Source of the DNA: Ramlibacter tataouinensis
GTDB taxonomy: Bacteria > Pseudomonadota > Gammaproteobacteria > Burkholderiales > Burkholderiaceae_C
DNA: 23,670 nt
Assembly: GCA_002427815.1 (NCBI GenBank)
Contig: DIZF01000046.1
Location: 1-23,670 of the forward strand
Direction: 5' to 3'
Shown here: piece by piece, positions 15,329 through 22,025 of the stretch
How positions within the stretch are numbered: position 1 is the first letter of the stretch
How the letters are laid out: every line of letters starts with the position of its first letter
The notes under the pieces: model-generated
The model's database searches: none
Told to the model about the DNA's origin: nothing
What the model saw: the letters and a program-made list of their open reading frames with translations, nothing else
Program-made: the position numbers and the translations under genes

Positions 15329-15982
15329 GTGAAAACAGATGCCCAGCTCAAAGCCGATGTCACCGACGAACTCGCCTGGGATCCGGCCATCAATGCCACG
15401 AATGTGGGTGTCATGGTCAAGGACGGTGTGGTGACCCTGGCGGGCCACCTCGACAGTTTCGCGGAAAAGCACGCGGTCGAGCGCGCCGTGCGACGGGTCG
15501 CCGGGGTGCGCGGCATCGCGCTCGACCTCGACGTCAAGCTCTCGTCCGAGCACCAGCGCAGCGACTCCGAGATCGCACAGGCCGCCACGGCGGCCCTCGG
15601 CCTCAACTCCCTGGTGCCGGCCGGCAAGGTCAAGGTCGAAGTGGAGGACGGCTGGGTCACCCTCACCGGCGAGGTCGACTGGGGCTACCAGTTCGCCAGC
15701 GCCGAACAATGCATCCGGCCGCTGGCCGGGGTGCGCGGCCTGTTCAACAAGATCACCGTCAAACCCCGGGTCCAGAGCAAGGACATCGCCGCCCAGATCA
15801 CCGCCGCGCTGACGCGGCAAGCCACTCGCGAAGCCAGGAACATAGGGATCGAGGTCGAGGGCGGCGTCGTGACCTTGAGCGGCAAGGTGCATTCGATGGC
15901 AGAGCACGACGCGGCGATGGGTGTCGCCTTCTCCGCCCACGGGGTTTCCCATGTCGTGGACCATCTCCAGGTGGTCGGCTGA
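15329..15982 (+). CDS. Triple BON-domain protein
   Basis: 217 residues. Three BON repeats can be read at about 4-72, 78-148 and 150-216, each with the G-x-V-T-L-x-G core (DGVVTLAGHLDS, DGWVTLTGEVDW, GGVVTLSGKVHS) and a following ARRV.GVRGI-type helix/strand. BON domains are lipid- or membrane-binding modules found in OsmY and in secretins. Unlike OsmY there is no signal peptide here, so this version is predicted cytoplasmic. The GTG start at 15329 is preceded by AAGGAG 7 nt upstream, which excludes the longer frame from 15275. It is first in an operon with hsp20, the ABC gene and the HlyD gene, behind an Fnr-type box. Confidence 0.9.
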   Translation: MKTDAQLKADVTDELAWDPAINATNVGVMVKDGVVTLAGHLDSFAEKHAVERAVRRVAGVRGIALDLDVKLSSEHQRSDSEIAQAATAALGLNSLVPAGKVKVEVEDGWVTLTGEVDWGYQFASAEQCIRPLAGVRGLFNKITVKPRVQSKDIAAQITAALTRQATREARNIGIEVEGGVVTLSGKVHSMAEHDAAMGVAFSAHGVSHVVDHLQVVG

Positions 15983-16026
15983 AGCTGGCCGGCCCGTTTC
16001 ATCCACTCACTCAGAAAGGCAAAGCC

Positions 16027-16455
16027 ATGAGCGCGCTTCGTGTACTGGACCCTGTGTTCAACGACAACTTCGAGTCCGCCCTGCGGCGCTTCTTTGGGCC
16101 CGTCCCGTTCGAGACGGAGACGCCGGCGCTGAAGATGCGCATCGACGTGGCGGAAAAGGAAAATGCCTATGAAGTCAAGGCCGACATTCCCGGCGTGAAG
16201 AAGGAAGACATCAGCGTGCGGATCGACGGCAACGTCGTGCAGATCGAAGCCGAGGTCAAGCGGGAGAAAGAGACCAAGGGCAACGGCGAGAAGGTGCTGC
16301 GCAGCGAGCGCTACTACGGCAATGTTTCGCGCACGTTCAGCCTGGCCGACGACGTGGACGAAAGCAAGGCCGAAGCGAAGTATGCCGACGGTGTGCTGAC
16401 CCTGCAGTTGCCCAAGAAGACCACCGCGGCGGCGCGCAAGGTCACGGTGCAATAG
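16027..16455 (+). CDS. Hsp20/alpha-crystallin small heat-shock protein
   Basis: 142 residues. The alpha-crystallin domain covers about 35-140 with the ADIPGVKKEDISVRIDGN core, an RSERYYGNVSRTFSL segment and ADGVLTLQLPK, the family's G-x-L-x-L-like motif. Small heat-shock proteins hold unfolding proteins without ATP. The N-terminal arm is short and an IxI/V-type tail is reduced to KVTVQ. AGAAAGG lies upstream of the ATG. It follows the BON gene by 44 nt and precedes the ABC gene by 11 nt. Alpha-crystallin proteins are hallmark members of hypoxia regulons, for example HspX under DosR in Mycobacterium tuberculosis. Confidence 0.95.
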   Translation: MSALRVLDPVFNDNFESALRRFFGPVPFETETPALKMRIDVAEKENAYEVKADIPGVKKEDISVRIDGNVVQIEAEVKREKETKGNGEKVLRSERYYGNVSRTFSLADDVDESKAEAKYADGVLTLQLPKKTTAAARKVTVQ

Positions 16456-16466
16456 GGGCCGCCGCA

Positions 16467-18920
16467 ATGGCCCCGGCACCGGTGCGTAGTGCGGACGCCC
16501 CGGTGCTTCGCATCCGCTCGCTGTGCAAGACCTATGGCAGCGGCGAGACCGCCGTGCACGCCCTGAGGGACGTCGACCTCGACGTGCGCAGCGGCGAATT
16601 CATCGTGTTGCTGGGGGCCTCGGGCAGCGGCAAGTCCACCCTGCTGAACATCCTGGGCGGGCTCGACCGCCCCACCAGTGGCGAGGTCCGGTTTTTCGAC
16701 CACCGCCTCACCGATGCTTCCGACGACGACCTCACGCGTTACCGGCGCGAGCATGTCGGCTTCGTCTTCCAGTTCTACAACCTCATTCCCAGCCTCACCG
16801 TGCGCGAGAACGTCGCGCTGGTCACCGACATCGCGAGCGATCCGATGCCGGTGGACGAGGCGCTCGAACTGGTGGCGCTCGCGCCGCGGCGCGACCACTT
16901 TCCTTCGCAGCTGTCCGGCGGCGAGCAGCAGCGTGTGGCCATCGCGCGCGCGATCGTGAAGCGCCCGCAATTGCTGCTGTGCGACGAGCCGACCGGCGCC
17001 CTGGACTACGCCACGGGCAAGCTGGTGCTGGAAGTCATCGCCAAGATCAACCAGGAGCTGGGAACCACGGCCGTGGTCATCACCCACAATGCCGCCATCG
17101 CCGGCATGTGGGGAATGCCCGATGTGCGCGCCTTCGGTGTGTTCTGGCTCGACGCCGACGAGCTCGCCGCGGCGCTGGACATGCGGGGCGCGTTCAACCG
17201 CGTGGCGATCAAGCTGGCGCCCGGCACGTCGCAGCCGGCGACCATCGATGCGGTGACCCAGCAGCTCGCCGCGTTCGGTGGACTGCCGGCGAACGGCCGC
17301 GTCGACCAGATGTCGCACGCCATCCTCGACTCCGAGATCCGCGAGCAGCAGGTGCTGGGCACGGTGCTGCCGTCGATCTTTCTGGCGGTGGCCGCATTCC
17401 TGCTGCATGTCGTCACGGCGCGGCTCGTCGCGACCCAGCGCGAGCAGGTCGCGGCGCTCAAGGCGCTCGGGTATCCCAACCGCGCCATCGCCCTGCACTA
17501 CCTCAAGCTGATCACCCCCATGGCCGCCGGCGGCTGGCTGCTGGGCCTGGCGCTGGGCAAATGGCTGGGTGTGCTGCTGATGGGCTTGTACGACGAGGTC
17601 TTCCGTTTTCCGGTATTCGTGCATGTCGTACCCTCCGAACTCGTGGTCGTGAGCCTGGGCGTGGTGGCGGTCACGGCCCTGCTGGGCACGCTCACCGCCA
17701 TCGCCGCGACCGTGCGGCTGCAGCCAGCCGAGGCGATGCGCCCGCCCGCCCCCGGCCGCTACCGGCGCTCGCTGATCGAGCGCATCCCGCGCCTGCGCAC
17801 CGGTCCGGCGTTGCGCATGATCCTGCGCAACGTGGAGCGGCACCCGCTGCGCGCGTCGATCACGGTGGGCGGCATCGCCGCCTCGGTGGCGATCGTCGTC
17901 ATGGGCAACTTCTTTCGGGATGCCATCGACGTCATCCTGGACACCAACTTCAACCTGGGCATGCGCGGCGACATCGCGATGTGGACGATCGATCCCATCG
18001 ACGCGGGCGCCACTCGCGCGCTGGCGCGGCTGCCCGGCGTGCTGCAGGTCGAGCCGGGGCGCCGCGTGGCGGTGCGCTTCATCCACGGGGCGCGCGCGGA
18101 AACCGGCGTGATCCAGGGCCGCACGGCGCCGCCCAACCTGCAGCGCGTGATCGACGTGGACGGCCGCGTCGCCGTGCCGCCCGCGGACGGGCTGCTGATG
18201 AGCGACCGCCTGGCCGACAAGCTGGGGCTGCGCGTGGGCGACAACGTGACCGTGGAGCTGCGCGAAGGGCGCCGGCTCGTGCGCGAGGTGGCCGTGCAGC
18301 AGCTGGTGCGCGACATGATGGGACTGAATGCCTACATGGAGCGCCGCGCGCTCAACCGGCTGCTGGGCGAAGGCGACGTCGCCTCCGAATTCACGCTGCG
18401 CATCGCCAAAGGCGAGGACCACCGGGTCCTGGAAGCGACGAAGGCCCTGCCGCGCGTGTCGGGCGCCTTCAGCAAGGCGACCATGCTGCGCAATATGGAG
18501 GAAGTGACGGCCCGCAACATCCTGATCATGAGCGCCATCCTCACGGGTTTCGCCGCCGTGATCGCCGTGGGCGTGGTCTACAACAACGCACGCATCGCCC
18601 TGGCCGAGCGCGCCTGGGAACTGGCCAGCCTGCGCGTGCTGGGCTTCACGCGGGCCGAGGTGTCGCTGCTGCTGCTCGGCGAGCTGGCACTGGGTATCGC
18701 CGTCGCGCTGCCGCTGGGCATGGCGCTGGGCTGGGGTCTGACGCACGGTATCGTGGAGCTCATGCGATCCGACCAGTTCTATTTTCCGGTGGTCATCCGC
18801 GCCCGCACCTACGCGTTCGCCGCCCTTTGCGTCGTCGCAGCCGGCGTAGCCAGCGCGATGGTGGTGCGCCAGCGCATCGACCGGCTGGACATGGTCGCCG
18901 CGCTCAAGACCAGGGAATAG
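16467..18920 (+). CDS. ABC transporter: ATPase fused in frame to a truncated FtsX-type permease
   Basis: 817 residues. Residues 1-214 are a MacB/LolD-type ATPase: Walker A 50-58 (GASGSGKST), Gln102, signature LSGGE 149-153, Walker B LLLCDE 169-174, His207. From about residue 217 the sequence is permease: a FGVFWLDADELAAALD segment normally found late in the first periplasmic domain, then three membrane helices (about 297-323, 347-374, 388-417), a helix at 464-484, a second periplasmic domain (485-680) and three last helices (683-708, 731-762, 781-800). The ATPase C-terminus, the permease's first helix and most of its first periplasmic domain are missing, about 200 residues compared with separate proteins. 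The joint is near nt 17106 and stays in frame. Seven helices with a cytoplasmic N-terminal ATPase would invert the topology, so function is doubtful. It is followed by hlyD after 2 nt. Confidence 0.8.
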   Translation: MAPAPVRSADAPVLRIRSLCKTYGSGETAVHALRDVDLDVRSGEFIVLLGASGSGKSTLLNILGGLDRPTSGEVRFFDHRLTDASDDDLTRYRREHVGFVFQFYNLIPSLTVRENVALVTDIASDPMPVDEALELVALAPRRDHFPSQLSGGEQQRVAIARAIVKRPQLLLCDEPTGALDYATGKLVLEVIAKINQELGTTAVVITHNAAIAGMWGMPDVRAFGVFWLDADELAAALDMRGAFNRVAIKLAPGTSQPATIDAVTQQLAAFGGLPANGRVDQMSHAILDSEIREQQVLGTVLPSIFLAVAAFLLHVVTARLVATQREQVAALKALGYPNRAIALHYLKLITPMAAGGWLLGLALGKWLGVLLMGLYDEVFRFPVFVHVVPSELVVVSLGVVAVTALLGTLTAIAATVRLQPAEAMRPPAPGRYRRSLIERIPRLRTGPALRMILRNVERHPLRASITVGGIAASVAIVVMGNFFRDAIDVILDTNFNLGMRGDIAMWTIDPIDAGATRALARLPGVLQVEPGRRVAVRFIHGARAETGVIQGRTAPPNLQRVIDVDGRVAVPPADGLLMSDRLADKLGLRVGDNVTVELREGRRLVREVAVQQLVRDMMGLNAYMERRALNRLLGEGDVASEFTLRIAKGEDHRVLEATKALPRVSGAFSKATMLRNMEEVTARNILIMSAILTGFAAVIAVGVVYNNARIALAERAWELASLRVLGFTRAEVSLLLLGELALGIAVALPLGMALGWGLTHGIVELMRSDQFYFPVVIRARTYAFAALCVVAAGVASAMVVRQRIDRLDMVAALKTRE

Positions 18921-18922
18921 CC

Positions 18923-20110
18923 GTGGACATCAAGAAGAGCACATGGGTCTGGATCGCCGTCGGCGTTGCGGCGGTGGCAGCGCTGGCCTGGGCCTTTGCC
19001 CCGCGGCCGGTCGAAGTCGCCGTCGTCCGGCAGGGCCGTTTCGAGCAGGCCATCGAAGAAGACGGCCGCACCCGCCTGAAGGAGCGCTACACGATTTCCG
19101 CACCGGTGGCCGCGCGCCTGGAGCGCATCGCCTTGCGCGAAGGCGACGTCGTTGCGGCCGGGGACGTTGTCGCCGTGTTGATGCCCGTGATGTCATCGAT
19201 GGTCGACGATCGCAGCAGGCGGGAAGCGCAAGCCCGGGTGCAGGCCACCGCAGCCAGCGTCGACCGCGCCGCGGCGCGGATCGCGCGTGCCCGGATCGCG
19301 CTGCAGGAGGCCAGGCTGGAACAGGAACGCACCGAAAAGCTGGCCGCCGAGGGCTTCCTGTCGGCATCGCGGCTCGATGCGGTCCGCCTCGCTTTGGCTG
19401 GCACGCAGCGCGAACTGGAAGTGGCCACTGCCGAACAAGACGTCGCCGTGCACGAACAGCAGCTGGCTGCGGCCGCGCTGCGGCCGATCACCGGGGCGGG
19501 CGGGAAAGCGCGGTCGCTCGCGGTGCGCAGCCCGGTGGCCGGTGTCGTGCTGCGCGTGGCGCAACCGAGCGAGGCGACGCTCCCTGCCGGCACGGCATTG
19601 CTGGACGTCGGCGATCCCCGGCAGATGGAAGTGCTGAGCGAACTGCTGACGACCGATGCGGTACAAGCCCAGCCCGGCCGGCGCGTGGTGATCGAGCGCT
19701 GGGGCGGCCCCGCGGTCGAAGGCCGGGTGCGGCGCGTCGAGCCGGCCGCATTCACCAAGGTGTCGGCCCTGGGCATCGAAGAACAGCGGGTCAACGTCCT
19801 GATCGACGTCACCAGCCCGCCCGAGGCATGGCAGGCCATGGGCGACGGCTTTCGCGTGGTCGTGCGGGTGATCACCGCCAGCGTGGACCCGGCGCTGCTG
19901 GTTCCGGTGGGCGCCCTCTTTCCCAATGGCCAGGCCATGGCCGTGTACCGACTGGACGGGAACCGGGCACGGCTGCAGCCGGTCGAGATCGGCGGGCGCA
20001 ACGGCACCCACGCCTGGGTGCGCAGCGGGCTCGCGTTGGATCAGCGCGTCATCGTCTATCCACCGCCGGCGGTGGCGGACGGCAAACGGGTGAAGGTGCG
20101 CACGCCATGA
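18923..20110 (+). CDS. HlyD-family periplasmic adaptor of the ABC transporter
   Basis: 395 residues from the GTG at 18923, two bases after the ABC stop, with AGGGA 6 nt upstream. One membrane anchor at about residues 7-26 (TWVWIAVGVAAVAALAWAF), then a lipoyl-like half (YTISAPVAARLERIALREGDVV), a long alpha-helical hairpin (about 95-180, Ala/Arg/Glu-rich), the second lipoyl half (LAVRSPVAGVVLRVAQPSEATLPAGTALLDVGD) and beta-barrel domains to the end. This is the membrane-fusion adaptor layout of HlyD/MacA/DevB proteins that pair with MacB-type ABC exporters. In the operon it would partner the upstream ATPase-permease, and its intact frame is notable given the damage to that partner. The substrate is unknown. 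Confidence 0.88.
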   Translation: MDIKKSTWVWIAVGVAAVAALAWAFAPRPVEVAVVRQGRFEQAIEEDGRTRLKERYTISAPVAARLERIALREGDVVAAGDVVAVLMPVMSSMVDDRSRREAQARVQATAASVDRAAARIARARIALQEARLEQERTEKLAAEGFLSASRLDAVRLALAGTQRELEVATAEQDVAVHEQQLAAAALRPITGAGGKARSLAVRSPVAGVVLRVAQPSEATLPAGTALLDVGDPRQMEVLSELLTTDAVQAQPGRRVVIERWGGPAVEGRVRRVEPAAFTKVSALGIEEQRVNVLIDVTSPPEAWQAMGDGFRVVVRVITASVDPALLVPVGALFPNGQAMAVYRLDGNRARLQPVEIGGRNGTHAWVRSGLALDQRVIVYPPPAVADGKRVKVRTP

Positions 20111-20126
20111 CCGGCACGCGCCGGTC
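20109..20126. terminator. Hairpin at the end of the BON-Hsp20-ABC-HlyD operon
   Basis: GACCGGC-ACGC-GCCGGTC forms a perfect 7-bp stem with a 4-nt loop, starting inside the HlyD stop codon and lying between the convergent HlyD and universal stress protein genes. No T-run follows on either strand, so it is at best a pause or an mRNA-end stabilising hairpin. Confidence 0.4.
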
Positions 20127-20151
20127 CATGGTGAGCGTCCCGCCGCAGAAG

Positions 20152-20646
20152 TTACGGGCGCGCGGCTGAGGGCTGGGCGGCGGCAGGTGCCTCCGCCTCC
20201 TGCGCCTGCCTTACCAGCAGCACGGGAACCGGGCTGGTCCGCGCCACCTGCTCGGCCTCGCTACCCATTGCAATGCGGCTGAAGCCGCGCCGTCCGTGGG
20301 TGCCCATCACGATCAGGTCGCACTGATGCTGCCTGGCCTGGTCGACGATCACCTCCGCGACGCGCTCATTGGTGACTTCGCGCAGCAGCCCTTCGCTGTG
20401 GACGCCGGCCTCTTCGGCGCTACGCCGGGCCTTGGCCAGCACTTCCAGGCCATATTGCCGCAAGCCCTTGAGCATCTCCTCGAAGCTGCGCACCGAAGTC
20501 ATCTCGACGAGCATCGAAAAATCGTCCACGACGTGCAGAAAGAACAGCGTGGCCCCTTTTTGCCCCTTGGCGCATCCGACCGCTTCACGCAACCCGCTTT
20601 CGGCCGCAGGGCTGCCGTCCAGGGGAACCAGGATTCGTTGATACAT
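20152..20646 (-). CDS. Universal stress protein (UspA family, ATP-binding type)
   Basis: 164 residues, one Usp domain plus an Ala/Pro-rich tail. The N-terminal strand RILVPLDGSPAAESGL with its Asp, and the C-terminal G-x2-G-x9-G-S motif (GTHGRRGFSRIAMGS) followed by SPVPVLLVR, are the ATP-binding features of the family. The ATG at 20644-20646 has AAGGAG 6 nt upstream. It lies 150 nt behind the flavodoxin-like gene on the same strand; no Fnr-type box was found directly in front of it, so it may be read from the flavodoxin promoter. Usp genes are standard members of low-oxygen regulons and support survival without growth. Confidence 0.93.
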   Translation of the reverse strand: MYQRILVPLDGSPAAESGLREAVGCAKGQKGATLFFLHVVDDFSMLVEMTSVRSFEEMLKGLRQYGLEVLAKARRSAEEAGVHSEGLLREVTNERVAEVIVDQARQHQCDLIVMGTHGRRGFSRIAMGSEAEQVARTSPVPVLLVRQAQEAEAPAAAQPSAARP

Positions 20647-20730
20647 GAGGCGCTCCTTGCGGGCCGGTCAGGTCAATCACGCCCGCCGCCGGCCGTCCGT
20701 GCGGGCGCTTCGATTTCTCTTCCACTACCT

Positions 20731-20752
20731 GCGATTCTCCTCGAGAAATCGC
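20731..20752. repeat. Imperfect hairpin between flavodoxin-like and usp genes
   Basis: GCGATT-CTC ... GAG-A-AATCGC folds into a 9-bp stem with one bulged A and a 3-nt loop. It sits in the 150-nt gap between the two minus-strand genes. There is no T-run after it, so it could be a weak terminator, a processing site or an operator. Confidence 0.3.
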
Positions 20753-20796
20753 ACCACTGCCCGGCGCTTGTTCTCGACTACCTTCGCGCGCCCTGC

Positions 20797-21324
20797 TCAC
20801 GCAGCCCGAGGCGACCCGCTGTCGGCCGAAACCTGCGCGACGTCGGGCCTTATCGCCTGCAGCGCGCGCCCGAAGCCTTGCAGCCGGTCGGCGCAGCTGC
20901 CGTCGTCCACCTCGCGTGACGTGAATGACGTGGCTGCCATCGGCGCATGGCCGAGCAGGCGCCCGATCTCGGCCACGGCGTTCGAAGCACCTTGGGCTCC
21001 CATCACCGATACCACGGCCACCCGCCTGAGGTCGGCAACACGGTCCGCAACGAAACTGCGCATCGGGCCCGCCAATCGATAAATCCATATCGGCGACACC
21101 AGCACCACGGTCTCGAATTCCCCAGGGTCCGGTCCGTCGTAACGGATGAGCGGCCGGCGTCGCAACAGCGAGTCGGCTACGCAACGCAGTGTGCCGGTCG
21201 GACCGGCACGTTGTCGAGCCTCAACGATCTCGCCCATCGGCCAGCCGAGCTGGGCGCACAGCAGTTGCGCCAGTTGCCGGGAGGTTCCCGTATACGAGTA
21301 GCAGACCACCAGTATCCTGTCCAT
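20797..21324 (-). CDS. Flavodoxin-like protein
   Basis: 175 residues. The N-terminal ILVVCYSYTGTSRQLAQLL carries the FMN phosphate loop S/T-x-T-G-T (residues 10-14), followed by a VVLVSPIWIYRLAGPMRSF strand-loop that forms one wall of the flavin site and VAVVSVMGAQGASNAV, the other. Length fits a short-chain flavodoxin or an NAD(P)H-quinone-reductase-like flavodoxin. It probably carries electrons or reduces quinones or small molecules; no partner is encoded nearby. The ATG has AAGGAG 6 nt upstream. The promoter is among the clearest in the window: an Fnr/FixK-type box and a TATAGT -10. Confidence 0.88.
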   Translation of the reverse strand: MDRILVVCYSYTGTSRQLAQLLCAQLGWPMGEIVEARQRAGPTGTLRCVADSLLRRRPLIRYDGPDPGEFETVVLVSPIWIYRLAGPMRSFVADRVADLRRVAVVSVMGAQGASNAVAEIGRLLGHAPMAATSFTSREVDDGSCADRLQGFGRALQAIRPDVAQVSADSGSPRAA

Positions 21325-21377
21325 GAATCGCTCCTTGGAGTGATTGATTCACTATAGGAAGCGATGAGCGCAAGACA

Positions 21378-21391
21378 TTGCGCCGGGTCAA
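21378..21391 (-). promoter_or_regulatory. Fnr/FixK-type box before the flavodoxin-like gene
   Basis: TTGCGCCGGGTCAA fits TTG[A/C]-N6-TCAA. On the minus strand the hexamer TATAGT (5 of 6 to TATAAT) lies at 21356-21351, 21 nt after the box, giving a start near 21344 and a leader of about 20 nt with AAGGAG. Confidence 0.75.
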
Positions 21392-21427
21392 CGGAGTGCC
21401 GGCGGCGCTGCGCCAGCCGGGATTGCG

Positions 21428-21883
21428 TCAGCCCTTCAGCACCACGCCGGCGGAATCCGTTACCTTCACGGCAACGTCGATCGCGGCGCGCACGCTCTGC
21501 GTGACGATGCAGAAGTCCTCGAACTGCGCGATCGCCCGATCGGCGTGTTGCAGACTCGCGGCGGCCACACCCAGACGGATCTCCACGCCAATGCGGCTCA
21601 CCCTCATGCGGCCCTGCGGGTTGCGTTCGAGCGACACCGTCGCATGCACCTGCAACGGTCCGGGCTCGTTGCCGAACTTGCGCAGGGAAAACAGCAGGCT
21701 GGCGGCCAGGCAGTTCGCGACGGCAGCGCCGAGCAGGCGCGATGGATTCGGACCGGAGCCGCCACCCAACGGGGCTTGCTCATCGGTCACCAGGACCGGA
21801 ACGTCGGTATTGGTGAAGTGAACTTCGAAGCGGTAGCCGCTCTGCTGAACCAGTTCGATTTCGAGATTTTCCGGCATGTACAT
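21428..21883 (-). CDS. OsmC/Ohr-family protein
   Basis: 151 residues from the ATG at 21881-21883. The two redox Cys of the family are present: Cys58 in NPSRLLGAAVANCLAAS and Cys125 in FEDFCIVTQSVR. OsmC/Ohr proteins reduce organic hydroperoxides with this Cys pair; YhfA-type members of the same fold have less clear roles, and the LGGGSGPNPS segment here is more like the OsmC/YhfA branch. An ATG at 21877 is equally possible, and a GTG at 21910 would add nine residues. A GGCGG precedes the ATGs. The gene is preceded by an Fnr/FixK-type box and is divergent from the kinase fusion gene. Confidence 0.88.
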   Translation of the reverse strand: MYMPENLEIELVQQSGYRFEVHFTNTDVPVLVTDEQAPLGGGSGPNPSRLLGAAVANCLAASLLFSLRKFGNEPGPLQVHATVSLERNPQGRMRVSRIGVEIRLGVAAASLQHADRAIAQFEDFCIVTQSVRAAIDVAVKVTDSAGVVLKG

Positions 21884-21936
21884 CCGCCAATGAGTGAATC
21901 CAGCCGCCACACTAGTGGAAACGAGCTCGAGCGTGC

Positions 21937-21950
21937 TTGCGATGCGTCAA
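21937..21950 (-). promoter_or_regulatory. Fnr/FixK-type box before the OsmC-like gene
   Basis: TTGCGATGCGTCAA fits TTG[A/C]-N6-TCAA. On the minus strand TAGTGT lies at 21914-21909, 22 nt after the box, giving a start near 21902 and a leader of about 20 nt. Confidence 0.6.
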
Positions 21951-21978
21951 GCGCTGAACTGCCCGGCCGCGGCACGCC

Positions 21979-21992
21979 TTGACGGGTGTCAA
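21979..21992 (+). promoter_or_regulatory. Symmetrical Fnr/FixK-type box before the kinase fusion gene
   Basis: TTGACGGGTGTCAA has perfectly symmetrical arms, TTGAC and GTCAA. TACGCT lies at 22014-22019, 21 nt after the box, and the ATG follows 6 nt later at 22026, so the predicted transcription start is the A of the start codon. Confidence 0.7.
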
Positions 21993-22025
21993 GAAAATGC
22001 CGGCTGCGCAGACTACGCTTGCTCC

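Noticed and set aside
16314..18746. An 810-codon minus-strand frame opposite the ABC gene.
   Set aside because: It is His/Gln/Asp-rich shadow sequence without motifs, fully antisense to a recognisable ABC gene.
16523..18922. The plus-strand frame that runs through the ABC gene into hlyD, giving an apparent 1195-residue protein.
   Set aside because: The first 800 codons are an Arg/Ala/Gly-rich shadow of the ABC gene. Only the part from the GTG at 18923 is real (HlyD).
20107..20169. A 20-codon ORF whose ATG overlaps the HlyD stop (ATGA) as if it were the next gene of the operon.
   Set aside because: It is very short, has no recognisable features and runs into the convergent universal stress protein gene; the overlap is probably chance.
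20647..20796. A possible Fnr-type box for the universal stress protein gene around 20655-20675 (GTCAA preceded by TTGC).
   Set aside because: The two half sites are out of register with the 14-bp spacing; I could not support a box here.
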